The notes beneath the pieces are model-generated. The model searched no databases and had not been told where the DNA came from. It worked only from the letters and a program-made list of their open reading frames with translations. The position numbers and the translations under genes were made by a program. This document shows, piece by piece, positions 1 through 11,137 of a stretch of DNA of 64,000 bases. Source of the DNA: Epiperipatus broadwayi (Eukaryota; Onychophora; Udeonychophora; Euonychophora; Peripatidae); the NCBI GenBank assembly GCA_028023455.1, contig JAQFVV010013075.1, positions 62,001-126,000 on the forward strand, read 5' to 3'. Numbering within the stretch: the first letter of the stretch is position 1; every line of letters begins with the position of its first letter.

Positions 1-725
1 ATTAAATGGGATTAGATTAATATAAACTGTGTGACCGTTGGCTTGTGGTGTGCATTTTTGGAGGTAGTGACTGTGTGGGTAATGGATCTGTAGTTGGATG
101 GTGAGTAATGTTTTAGGGGTGATCAGGTGTGGTAAAATATTACAGATTGTTATATTGTTGTCTCTAACTTCAAGCTACATCAATTTGTCAAAGAAGGTAG
201 GAGGATCATATTTTATGTTGTTACTGAATGTAAAACTGCAGCAAGTAAACCAAAATGCATATAGAGCAAATGTGGGTGTACTAGCTTTGGAGTGGATGCC
301 TTGTGGTGTGATATTGGAGGATCTATACAGCTTTTGATCATACAATTTTGGCTAATGTATTTTGCCTATGTTTATTCACTGGTAGTTAAATGCCAGTTAT
401 ATACTTGTAACTAACCTATTATTATGGGTCTTTATAACCTTATCAAATCGTTATGTTATTGTCTTAATCCATTTCACATTTTAGATTAGTACAATAGAAT
501 TTTATTGATATATTTATTTTTGATTTATGTATTTTATTTTAATACCTAATTATATGCCAATTTTACTCTGCCTCATGAGCACTTTTATCCTTAGTATTCT
601 AAACCCCAGTTATTCAAGGAATATTTTTCATTAATTTAAATTCATTTATTTTAAAGCCTCTGCTTTCTGGGTTGGGAAAATGATTAAATAGTGCTACAAG
701 TGTTTAAAGGCACATCCCTGTAAGG
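1..725. other. No gene recognised
   Basis: This is A+T-rich sequence with a few short open frames (for example 98-337) that lack coding character or any recognisable motif. I see no repeat family, splice-bounded exon or RNA gene here. It is best treated as intergenic or intronic DNA. Confidence 0.5.

Positions 726-801
<76 letters not shown>
726..801. repeat. (TA)n microsatellite
   Basis: About 75 bases of almost pure TA with one TTTA interruption near 758. It is the first of more than a dozen long TA tracts in the window. No element junction is visible at this one. Confidence 0.95.
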
Positions 802-806
<5 letters not shown>

Positions 807-1189
807 GTTAATCTATTATTATTATAGAATATCAACTTAAGGTTTATTTATAACATTTTCAATATTGGTAATGATCACCACTCTGTATTTAATAATGCAA
901 TAAATATAGCTGTGTATCGCCTGGAGCATGACATGAATTAATATTTGCATACTTTTATTTAAACTCATATGGGACCCATTTAATAAAGAGAAAACCTAAT
1001 CGCATATATGACATTCACTTAGTTTAAGAAATAATTAGCTAAGTTGGTTTAATATTAAATTCATGTCATTTATGTCTGATCATTATTTTGTATTTAGGCT
1101 GTAATTATTGTGCATCATTAGTGACACATTCTTATTGTTATATTTACTTTGTCATGATCTGGGATGACCAGAAACTCTGAATCCCTTCT

Positions 1190-1393
1190 TTGTTTATAAA
1201 TGTTTTAGTATGGTATTTCTTGTGTCCTAAAGCACATTTGAAAAGAGTAGCAAATGCGCTGTGTGGGAGGACCCTGGGACAGCTGGCCCATCGCACCTTC
1301 CTCCTCTCCAGGTATAGCATCACCAGAAAAGTGAGAATACCTTCCTTCATTAAGATCAGTGATGAAGTGTTTCATAGGCTGGAAATGGCCTGA
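1190..1393 (+). CDS. Candidate host exon, unidentified
   Basis: A short open frame of markedly higher G+C than its surroundings. Its middle part (about 1230-1345) is rich in Arg, Leu, Ser and Thr with no acidic residue until ISDEV near the end, which resembles a mitochondrial targeting segment. A pyrimidine-rich tract ending in AAAG at about 1232 could be a splice acceptor, and CCAG/GTATAG at about 1312 could be a donor, so the real exon may be shorter than the frame. The ending SFIKISDEV recalls the N-terminal region of pseudouridine-5'-phosphate glycosidases, but this is only a hint and the conserved core that should follow is not present. It may equally be a fragment of an unrecognised repeat. 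Overlapping minus-strand frames (1144-1474) are read as shadows. Confidence 0.22.
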   Translation: MFINVLVWYFLCPKAHLKRVANALCGRTLGQLAHRTFLLSRYSITRKVRIPSFIKISDEVFHRLEMA

Positions 1394-2160
1394 ACTGCAT
1401 ATTAGCTGTTTTATGCTGGTACCGCCATTTTCCCAATATTTTAAATTTAAGCCTGAAACTAATCTGTAAATCATAATGTTGTGAGCAGGTTAACCAACAT
1501 ATTATTTTAATTATTAAGTTTGATATTTAGAATGTCACGAGTTAAGCTTGCATTAACGTTATTCCCTTGGGCAAGTGATTCCCAAATGCGTATATAAATT
1601 CAATCTTTATTTAAGATTTTACCTTATATATTTTATTATTATAAAATTTACCACTCTGAACATGCATACATTTGCATATTCAAATCATTTAATGCAAGCA
1701 ATATTGCAATTTTCCCATAATAAATATAAATGCCAGAAAACATGTTTACCTGATATTACTATTATATCAATATCTGTATAATCTACGTATGATCTGAGTT
1801 ACTTTGATCATATCTTGAGTTGGATTATTATTAATGGAATTATATATCAGACAGTAACATGTCTGAATCTTTTAAATATATATTGAAGCGGAATCTGTTG
1901 CACACATTCAGCTTCACTCTCTAATAATGTTTGAAACCTCCAAACATGGATTCAAACCCAACCATTTAATTATAGACCACTGGAGAGTGAAGGTATACCA
2001 ATGCGCATGATTGTTTATGTATTTGTAAACTTTAAATTCATTTAAAATTAATATGCATAAAAAAACAAACTATATTTTCATTACGGTAAACAATCGTGCG
2101 TATGTGTGTGTAACAGATCAACTTTAATAATTTAAAGCGTTGCATAATGTATATTTTATT
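1394..2160. other. No gene recognised
   Basis: A+T-rich sequence with short open frames only. I see nothing that can be supported as a gene, RNA or repeat. Confidence 0.5.
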
Positions 2161-2336
2161 CATACATATATTTTCATAGAGAGAAAGTTCGAGAGGGGAA
2201 CGTAAAATTAGTAAATAAAAGACTTACCGTCTTCCAAATTATAAAAGAAATTTGTTTTATCGTAATATAGATTTATTTAAGTGTCATGATTAGTTCACAT
2301 TGATTCCGCAGGTCTATTTTCAGCTTAAAGTAGACC

Positions 2337-2500
2337 AAAACTAACTCTCGAACTTAATCTCGTTTGTAGTCCAAAATATGCTGTATCATTGTAGTTATTA
2401 AAACATCCGGGAATTAGATAAAAACTAACTCTCGAACTTAATCTCGTTTGTAGTCCAAAATATGCTGTATCATTGTAGTTATTAAAACATCCGGGAATTA
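2337..2500. repeat. 84-bp tandem duplication
   Basis: Two direct copies, 2337-2416 and 2421-2500, are identical over 80 bases and offset by 84. The exact identity implies a recent duplication or a homogenised or misassembled pair. The minus-strand frame 2325-2567 simply repeats one peptide because of this duplication and is not a gene. Confidence 0.92.
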
Positions 2501-2717
2501 CCCAGCGGCGGTGATAATGAGTATAAATGCAACCACATTTTCTAACTAAAGGAAGAAGACATGTCATTTTTCTAACGCCTTGCTAAGGGGAAGTCACACC
2601 CCTCTGAACGGCAATATGACGGGCTAATAAAACATAGATTTGCTTCCCCGGATCTCTCCAAAAAATCTAACCGATGCCTAAATACTCGGAAACCATCGTT
2701 CATCAATTGCTGTCAAA

Positions 2718-2843
2718 ATGAACTTAATATTGAATAAAGAATGGACCGAAACCTTAATTTCGTCAATTTGTAATAAATTAATTTCTTTATCAAACATGGA
2801 ACCAACACGTGTGCACCCGGCTGGAAATTCATCGGAAAGAAAG
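2718..2843 (+). CDS. Candidate first coding exon, unidentified
   Basis: An ATG with A at -3 opens a frame beginning MNLILNKEWTETLISS. It runs 42 codons to AAG/GTAATT at 2841-2849, a good match to a splice donor; without splicing the frame stops at 2879. The upstream 180 bases are CpG-rich and could be a 5' untranslated leader. The peptide contains no motif I recognise. Support is only the start context, the donor and the CpG setting, so chance is a real alternative. No matching downstream exon was identified. Confidence 0.27.
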
Positions 2844-4948
2844 GTAATTCCTTGCCGTATAGACGAACTTTCATCTTAAATAACCTTTTCTATTGTAAAA
2901 TATAAATGTAAACATTTCTAGTTCTGAAATTTCTCCTAATGTAAAAATGTAATTACTTATTTCGTGATCGGTAGTGCTAAGCCGATTAACTGCCTAAATA
3001 ATGACCTCTTTTCTTTGTTTTATTATTTCTGTTTGTTGTATATTTCAACTGTAATTCTCACTTTCTAAACTCGATTGCTAGGTTCTCACTTTCCTTGTAT
3101 TTTATTTTAATGCGGCAATGTTTATTTAATATTATGCAAATCATATCAATTTTTAGTATGCTAATAACTCGATCTGGCGAATCAATCCTATTTATTTTTG
3201 CTATTCTGCCATTGCGGAATATTTAATCGTAAACGTAAGAGTATTCACATTATAAAATTCGCCCAATCGAGAGATTTTCCTAAATTATGTTTTAATAATG
3301 AATATTATGCTTTTCACTACTATTTAAATAAATGATTTACTATTGCTCTACGCTATTGATTAACATGATGAAAATTGATTATTACATAACTTTAATTCAG
3401 ATCCTTATGTCTAGATGATTCATTTTATAAATTGCCCCGCCATCTAACAATAATTTAAGTCACTTAGTTCTCGGGTGGGTTAATATGTGTTTAGCGAAGG
3501 AATTTTTAATGTTTTAATATTTATCCTTAAGATATTGAATATACTCTTTAAGTAAGTTGTATGCCCCATTTGGGACTGCTTTTAGATCATTATTTCATTA
3601 CGTTAGACTTAATTAGTATTTTAAGGCTGTATAAATCAGGGTAAATCAAACCTGACAGCTTTCGTAACGTGTCCCGGTGATAACATTCCTAATTCAGAAA
3701 TGACGTTGTCATGCGTTTTCTCGATAATGGAATACTTATATAAAGCACAATTCTTGACAGAGCGTGGAGGCCCCAGCTCTTACAGATTGTCTTAGGTTAG
3801 GTAAACGCTGCTATAGGTTAACATCCTACGAGTAGGAACCATAGTATCCTGCCAACCAATTCCCAATGATATCCGTCACAAATGCGGATAAGATTAATTT
3901 TCTTCACTCCCAAATAAATGAAGCTCATCGTCCACTCAGGCCTTATCATGCGGTTCACACGTTATCATTCTTATCCTTTCATATGGTGCAGATGTCTATT
4001 CGCCGTGATGATATAAGTTCCCTAAGTCATCCCAAAATTCTTGTTATAGTTTAAATTTAATTAACTTTAGTATATATACATTATCGCTTATTAGCACTAC
4101 CCATCCTTCATTCAACCGCTATTAATACATCATTAATTAACTATTGAGAAAATCTATAAATGTAGACTCGCACGATAATATCAAAATGATCATTTTTCCC
4201 TATTTCTCTTCATAGATAAAAAATAAATGAATCATCTCATAAGGTTCCACAATAATTGATTTATAATTAATGTACCTTCCATAAAATTCAAATGTAATCA
4301 ATACTTTTCAGGTCATTTATGATTTAAAGTATAACCGTTATAAAAGCTCGCGTATGGTTATCAAATTGTGTCATTCATTTTAATGTAAATGTAATCATAT
4401 GTTGAATAAAACAAACCTTCGTACTGTTATTAAGTTTGATCATATTCTATGTAATTAGCATTCATTCTGAAAACTATTGTCAGGGGTTAGTTTCCTTAAC
4501 TTAGAAATATCATAGCGTGAGCAATATCAACCCGTTAAATCACATTAGCATATTAAGCCGCAGCTCTCCAATAATTAATTTATCATTATGTATATTTATT
4601 GGTGCATATCCATCAAACCTTGTTATGTTATCCGGTTTGACATTGAATGCCCAGGTAACTATAAGTGAAACCTAAATCGAGTGTTCAAGATATATATGTT
4701 CTAATTTATCGTAAATCTCCATATCTAGTGATTCACATGATTGGTCAATTATTATTAATATCACGTTTAATAAATTCACATTTAATAAGCTATTTTTTGG
4801 ATATTTTTGTTGGTTTGTGTGTGCACGTCTATCATTACTTTGCGTTATTAATTAGTTAAGCCGTAGGTCTCTTGTATCTTTGCTGAACCTTTCTGGGCCG
4901 GAGTAAATTGAAGAGTAGGCTGCTATCATCGGAAATGTTGTTTGTAAT

Positions 4949-5092
4949 GTGATAGACTTGGGAAGTGGGCAATAGGGCAGAGTCCATGAGTATCCCTGAC
5001 CTGTGTATCTTGTATATGATTGAACTCTAGGTACTTTTGCTTAGGTCCTAATTCTTGTTAGACGAACATACAATTCTGACCGGTACAATATT
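4949..5092 (+). repeat. Dispersed repeat, copy 1
   Basis: This block is clearly alignable with 5601-5744. Shared landmarks in order are a TCCATGAGTATCCCTGACCT-like core, GTATCTTG, a run ending GTTAGA, and ACATACAATTCTGACC near the end. A 13-bp match to its end, GACCGGTACAATA, recurs near 61113. The family is not recognised; a SINE or MITE fragment is possible. Confidence 0.6.
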
Positions 5093-5600
5093 TAATTAGG
5101 TCATTTGGTTAATTGCACATCGATTCTAAATAGCATTTTTATTTTTAAACCTATTTTGTAAAAGCTTATTTAATAAATCATTGGCATGTAACTAAACAAC
5201 ACTTAGAGATAAATTGTATGCACACACATGTGTATTTATTTTATAATTGTAATTTTATCATTATGAATTCTCATAATGGACACCAATGTTATTCTGATTA
5301 TTTATTCAAATTGTTTAGCGTGAAATGAATGATAAGCACACTTGTATAATAATTTTGTTTTTTAGAATAATTCAAACTTCTTTTTACATATAATCCAATT
5401 CTTGAAATCATTATTAAGTATCTCTTACTGTATGTTTAGAAGTATAATACTTCATATTTGATATTTTATTATCCTGGGTTACTTGAGGTCACACACATAT
5501 ACGTTACATATATGTTAGCTCTATCACAAATAACCATAAGATATCATGCTTATCCACTGTGTCTCCAGGACTGGAATTGAATAAATGTTGATGCATCATA

Positions 5601-5744
5601 GTGTTATAGATCTGGGGAACAAGCAATATGTTAAAATTCATGATTGCTCCTGACCTGGGTATCTTGGACATGACTGAATTTGAGACACTTTTATTCAGAT
5701 TCTAGGTTTTGTTAGATTAACATACAATTTTGACCAGTATAGTA
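5601..5744 (+). repeat. Dispersed repeat, copy 2
   Basis: Diverged direct copy of the block at 4949-5092, in the same orientation and about 650 bases downstream. Both copies end in a CATACAATTxTGACC motif followed by A+T-rich sequence. The divergence is high enough that both are old. Confidence 0.6.
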
Positions 5745-5886
5745 AATACATTGTAATGATAGATATATGTTTACTTACAATTTATGTTTTAAAAAATATA
5801 CTAATGTATACAACGATAATAATAATATTATTTGATAACAAAAATATTAATTCAATTATTTACAATAAAAACTTAACATAAGAAAA

Positions 5887-6205
5887 TATTTTAGTAGTTA
5901 ATAAAAAAAATATATGAAAACTAATTTAAATACAGAATCAAATATTTATAAACAATTATATGTATATCTTTAATAATAATTTTAAAAATTATTATTTGTT
6001 AAAATATTTGATTCTATATTTAAAACTTCTAATCAGTTGATGCATTTCTAACTTTAAAAAATGTTTTGATGACTAACAAGAAAGTTATGTGAATAATTAA
6101 TTTAAATATAGAATCAAATATTTATAAACATTTTATGTATATTTTTATTAATAATTTTAAAAAAACTATTACCTTTTAAAACATTTGATTCTATATTTAC
6201 TTTTT
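5887..6205. repeat. Tandem pair of 175-bp palindromic units
   Basis: Two diverged units with a period of about 175 bases. Each contains AGAATCAAATATTTATAAAC and, about 90 bases later, its approximate inverse complement ATTTGATTCTATATTT. Each unit can therefore fold into a hairpin with A+T-rich arms. This is typical of MITE-derived tandem arrays. No coding capacity. Confidence 0.7.
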
Positions 6206-7085
6206 TAAGAATGTTTACTTGAAAGTTAAAAAAAAACTTTAATATTATGAAAAGGTGTGACCATCTTCGGGGTTTTTTTTTTTTTGCAAGTATTACAAGT
6301 TTTTATGTTATCCTTAAGATAGAAATTCTGTTTTATCGATAATAAAGTTGTCAAAATAGTTATAATTTCTAAAAAATATAAATAAAAATTCTTTAATTAA
6401 CTAATTTTTACTTCAATAATATATTTATAAAGCAAAATTGTAAAACTCAATATCTCAGAAATATAAAGCTGATCCAAGATGAATTATTCATAAGTCATAT
6501 TTCGATTTAATTTTATAATTGTACACCATTATTTTTAAACATGCAAATAATCAAGTAGAATAATTAATTATCCATGTGTATTTTTATTTAACCAATTTTA
6601 TTTTTTAATTTTGGAGTAAATTAATTAATTAGAAAACTCTAGTAAGGCTTTCTAATGGAATAAATTATATTCTACATGTGATTTTTCGTCTTTCTATTGT
6701 TTTTAATTTGATTAAAGTTCAACCCATTGCCAATCCAGAATTGTTATTAGTAAGAACGTATAAAAAGAATAAAAAACACACTCAAATCCTCACCAAAATA
6801 CAATTCAAAACATTAAGGAACTATTACAAAACTATACATTAGAATGCTTTATCTTTTTTACTTGAAATAGAATATAATAATTCCAAATTAAAAAAAATTA
6901 ATTCAATGGTGTTTAAGATCTTCTTTAATAATACTTCTGAGCACTTTATTTTTTTTTTTTGCACATCATTAAAAACTATAATATTGAATTTCATCTCATA
7001 ATAATATGGTTTATTTATAAAAAAAGAAAAAAAAAATTTATGGCAATGAAAACAGGATAGCAAAGTCCGAACATCACATGATCAC
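6206..7085. other. No gene recognised
   Basis: Very A+T-rich with homopolymer runs near 6270, 6950 and 7025. The open frame 6839-7063 on the minus strand is low-complexity Ile, Lys and Phe and is not supported. Confidence 0.5.
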
Positions 7086-7089
7086 CATT

Positions 7090-7310
7090 TTTTATGCTTG
7101 CTCATAACTGTTATTAAAACAGGAAAAACTCTATGTACAGTGCTCTTAGATCCAAGGATCCTCAATGACGAAGGCCACAAGCCAGAAAGCAGTCTGAGGA
7201 TATTGGATGAGTAGGCAGTAGATAAAGATTTTATGCACAAGGCTTCTGGAACCCACTGATTACTCTGGCTTGCCCTGAGTGGCACTTCTGTATGGAGAGA
7301 TTAGCCTGTT
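7090..7310. other. G+C-richer block, unidentified
   Basis: About 220 bases stand out from their surroundings by higher G+C. On the minus strand there is an open frame of 67 codons (7082-7285) without recognisable motif. The abrupt compositional edges suggest an inserted repeat or retrocopy fragment. It lies about 800 bases downstream of the gag relic on the same strand, but I cannot link the two. Confidence 0.35.
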
Positions 7311-8073
7311 TTAGAATACCAAAATCTTTTTTATTAATAACTGTTAAAAAAGTGTGTCTGATTATAAATAATTAAATATACATCTTACAAATCTTAGATA
7401 AAAACGATTTTCATAAAAATTGTTTGTATCAAATCCAACATCTAAATTTGATTTTTTTTAAAAATTATGAATTAGTGAAAAGTATGTAGCTTTGGTAAAT
7501 ATTATATTTTTCCATATTAAATTACATCTTCTTAAGACATTTTGAATCTGAAACTTTAATTTTTTATGTAGACATGTTTATTCCTCAGAAATAAATATGC
7601 CATAATTTTAAAAATGTTTAGATTGAGATTACAGAACAGCTCACAGTGATTTTCAAAAGTGTATAATTTTTATATGATTTACTTAAACAGTATTTATATA
7701 TTTTATGGTAATCACTATCATTAGTAGCTATTTGAATGTTCTTTTATAACTCAAAAAATAAAAAGACACAAAGAGAAAAAGAATTAAAAGTGAGTTTTCA
7801 GATGACTCTACAAATCAAACTATGAATGGAAATCATTTTCAGATCCCACAGAAAGTTATATTCATAATATTTGATTCTAAGATTTGTCACAGCAGAATTC
7901 AAGAGTAATAATAAACTGTATTAAAATAGCTTTCAGGACAGCTAAATTAGTGGGATTGACAAGAGAGTCTCTGTTTCTCACATTGTTTATAGAGGCAATT
8001 TGTTGTTTTTTAAAGTTTAAATTGCCTTTTGGAATGATTTCATCCATTCTGTCATTAGTTACTTATTGTTTTT
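7311..8073. other. No gene recognised
   Basis: A+T-rich sequence between the G+C-richer block and the gag relic. If the relic once continued into pol it would lie here, but I could not recognise any pol motif. The plus-strand frame 7884-8096 has no motif. Confidence 0.45.
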
Positions 8074-8740
8074 TTAAACCCAGCAGATTTGTGTGAACAA
8101 CATATAGCAGTCTGGACCTTCTGTGTGTGCATGTGTCATTTTATTACACCTGTAACAAAGCTTTTTACTTATTGTTGTTGATTTCTTTGAGCTATCTGCT
8201 GGGTTCTTGACTGATTCAGAGTTCTGCTCAATACTTTGAATATTGTAATTTTTTTTCAATGGCTTTGCTTGACTAGCTGTTGACTCTGCTAGTGTTGCTT
8301 GAGACAGAGCAGATTCAAAGATTATACTAGAATCCATTAGTAGCTTGCCCTTAAGATTATAATTGCTCAATCCATAGATAAATCAATCTCCCAAAGATTC
8401 ATTAAAAAAATCTTTAAAATCGTATTTTAATGCTAATGACTATATTTTAACATAAAAATCTTTAGCCTTTTCTCCTTACCATTGAGCACAAAGATTGAAA
8501 TGATATCTCTGCATTATCATTATGGGTTTAAGAGTAAAAAATTGACTAGTATAGATAATGCCTTGGCAAAATCTAGATCAGCCAGTATCTCTGACATTGT
8601 TTGTGATTTAAGAACTTTATAAGTCTGGAGTCCTATTATTGACACAAGCATGGCTATTTTAATTGATTAATTTGTAAAAAGCTTGGCCAATCCTCTAGAT
8701 AGACTAGATCAAATGCTTCAATTGAGACAACATTAGTTAC
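8074..8740 (-). pseudogene. Ty3/Gypsy-type gag relic
   Basis: Read on the minus strand from about 8740, short in-frame pieces follow the order of Gypsy gag proteins: an EDWPSF-like stretch, a LVSIIGLQTYKVL segment, a RYHFNLCAQ segment with GEKAKDFYVK, then FIYGLSNYNLKGKLL, an Ala/Ser/Gln-rich linker and a Cys-rich end with CYRC and a following His and Cys. In the family these correspond to the capsid helices and the zinc-knuckle nucleocapsid that packages the element RNA. At least three in-frame stops and at least one frame change interrupt it; one TGA lies just before FIYGLSN, where the family usually has Arg. The open piece is 8074-8370. No protease, reverse transcriptase or integrase was recognised downstream on this strand, and no LTRs were seen, so it is an isolated, long-dead fragment. 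Confidence 0.72.
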
Positions 8741-9500
8741 TGTGACATTTTTTTCCTTTTTATCATGAAAGGGAGAAGAAAAAAATTAAATTGTGAGTCA
8801 CTACTTGGAAATGATCTTTTAATATTTATTTGACGAATTACTGTTTGCATAACTGTCAATTTCCGATAAAGACAAAATCTATCAAGCCACTAGGGGAAGT
8901 TTCTGACTTTAAACTAGGAGTAACCACTCTTGATTGATTTTACAAAATTTTAGTCATGCCAATAACATTTGCATTTATTTTATTCTGAATCATGACATAA
9001 TATAATGACCCAGTGAGGCAAGATATTTTGTTTAATCTTTTTCTTTCCAGCTGTGGGGAAAATTTTTTTGTTGTTGAACTGCACCAAATCTTTTGTTGTG
9101 TTTGTTTAGCAAATATATATTATTTAATAATCACAAATTTATAAATACAAACAAATGTAAATATAAATGTGCACTCACATATTTACACTATTTTTAATGG
9201 CTATAATCCGCCTGCTACCATTTAGCGAAGTATAGCGATGAGCTCTAATGTGAATTGTTAAAGAAGAAACTCTATAGGTCCTTATAGATTTATACCCAAT
9301 TCCAGCTGTACTTGACAGTCTGCCTTATGAGTAGGTACACTTCGGGCTGTACTATGACAGAATTTCATTCTGGCAGCTTCCAATCCTAACCATGCACTTG
9401 CCTCACTGTGTTAACCATTAGCGAAAATAGATATAGTCTGGTGAATAATCACTGCTGTTCAGGTTATCAGAAGTTTCCCATCAACTATATAGAAAGAACC
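8741..9500. other. No gene recognised
   Basis: No coding region is supported. The part from about 9230 is slightly richer in G+C and may be an old repeat fragment, but no second copy was found. Confidence 0.4.
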
Positions 9501-9504
9501 AGGC

Positions 9505-9595
9505 TTCTCTGGAGAATATATATACTGCCTTTCAGTTTGAAAGTTGTTCTCTGGGGAACATACATACTGCCTTTCAGGTTTGACAATTGTTCTCT
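9505..9595. repeat. 42-bp tandem duplication
   Basis: TTCTCTGG recurs at 9505 and 9547, and TTCTCTG again at 9590. Each of the first two is followed by a variant of ACTGCCTTTCAG and a TTTGA segment. The two units are about 85% alike by eye. The open frame 9408-9641 passes through it and shows the same repetition, so it is not taken as a gene. Confidence 0.75.
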
Positions 9596-9659
9596 GACTT
9601 TACCTTCAAAAAGGATACCTATTTATTTCCAGATCTCCTAACTTGATGGAAACATTTGG

Positions 9660-11011
9660 ATTCAATGAGCATCATTAACGATTGGGCTGTTCTTGCCATT
9701 GGCTGTACATTATCTTTTTATATATGCATTGATTAGCAGCAATACATGCTGAATCCAATCGTGATAAATCTGGACTACTCCATTATTTGAAGGCAAGGTG
9801 AGATATGATAATCACAACATTGATATTCAATATAAAAACATGATTTTTGACATTATTGGTATTTCTGGTGAAATAGAGCACATTTACAAAGTTTTGAGTG
9901 TGAGCATTATTAACAACTATTGAAGTGATCTTTTATTGATTATATTAAATATTTTTATATATTGTAATCCAAAGTTGTTGATGTAGAAAATTTAATTGTC
10001 AAAAAGTTTTACTATAATTGGATGTTCAAGAAAAATGATTAAAGTTGTTATCTACTATAAACATGTGAGTTGAAAATTGGCATAAATATGGCCTTAATCA
10101 AACTTAGATCAAAAATATTCACTGTAAGTTTAACTTTCCTACTCACAAAAATTTTAATATTTATTATTTTTTACATACTCTAAAATTGTTGATAAAAACA
10201 AGTACTAATAAATTTGATCTCCATTAGATGTTTAAAGGAGAAATAGTACAACCAATCATAAATGGAATTTTGTTCTTCACTATTGTTTTTAAGCAAATGA
10301 CAATGTCACAACAATGTAATTGCTTTCATTATACTGTAAAGTCAAATTTTATGAAATTTTTCAATAATTTTTGTTAGTTTCGTTATCTCTGGTTTTTAGT
10401 ATGTTTTTTTTTTAGTATCTTTACAGCCAGATCACCAAATTAGTAAATGATGCAAATGAATCATTTATATTCTAATAGCTTCATCAACCACTCAGCTGAC
10501 ATTAATAGAATAATGTGACAAATAAAAGTGTAACAGACTGATAATTAAAACTCATTTACATAAATAATAATTTATTTTAAATTAATTAAATTTCATTAGC
10601 ACCACATCTTTAATTACTCAGTTCCAAATGGAGCTTGAAAAAAACACAAAGATGTTAAAATTTCGTAACCATTTTTATGAATTAGTTTAGAACTTGAGAA
10701 ATATATTTTAAATCAAATTCTAACTGCTGATCAAATTTAGTATTAAAACAGAGTGGGAAAAGTTATATTTTATGGAATTGTTGCTGATAATTCATGTATT
10801 AACATTTCATGCAAATAATATGTAAATATATAAACTATGAGAGCAGCTATATATTGCTATAGTTTATACTATCCATTAGAATGCATAATACAGAAATGGA
10901 GATAAATATAGTATTTTTATATAAATAATAATAGGAGATAAGAACAAACGTCATTTACATATATAACTGTGATTTTCCTCACGTTAGTAAAATAAAGAAA
11001 TATAATGCAAC
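9660..11011. other. No gene recognised
   Basis: A+T-rich, CpG-poor DNA with no open frame above background and no repeat I can define. Likely old intergenic or intronic sequence. Confidence 0.5.
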
Positions 11012-11137
11012 ATGTAGCTGTTTTTTTTCTTTTTCATGTGTCAAATTCATTGACTGGGAAGTGAACTTGGGCCAGCTGTTTGGAAGGCAGATATGCTAAC
11101 CACTAGGCCACCAACACTTGGCAATGTAGCTGTTTTT
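11012..11137 (-). mobile_element. Short tRNA-derived SINE with 14-bp TSD
   Basis: On the minus strand the block reads GGCCTAGTGGTTAGCATAT (A-box region, 11091-11109) and then AAGTTCACTTCCC (B-box region, 11056-11068), the two internal RNA polymerase III promoter boxes of a tRNA-like head. A short A-rich tail (T-rich on plus, about 11026-11035) follows. The direct repeat ATGTAGCTGTTTTT is present on both sides, at 11012-11025 and 11124-11137. That is the hallmark of target-primed reverse transcription by a LINE partner. The insert is only about 98 bp, so it is a head plus a very short tail rather than a SINE with a long body. The partner LINE cannot be told from this copy. Confidence 0.82.

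Larger units (their letters stand above)
2160..5060. other. CpG-retaining low-copy segment
   Basis: Although still A+T-rich, this stretch contains CpG dinucleotides at many positions (clusters near 2510-2700, 2940-3280, 3640-3800, 4860-5090), whereas neighbouring stretches such as 10-12 kb have few. It contains none of the retroelement families seen elsewhere in the window. One reading is that it is unmethylated in the germline and overlaps a promoter or conserved non-coding DNA. A second patch with similar character lies at about 15.4-16.5 kb. No TATA-like element can be assigned with confidence, although CTTATATAAAGC at about 3735 is a fair match. Confidence 0.4.

Noticed and set aside
7082-7285. 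Pol fragment belonging to the gag relic
   Set aside because: Same strand and nearby, but no protease, RT, RNase H or integrase motif could be recognised.
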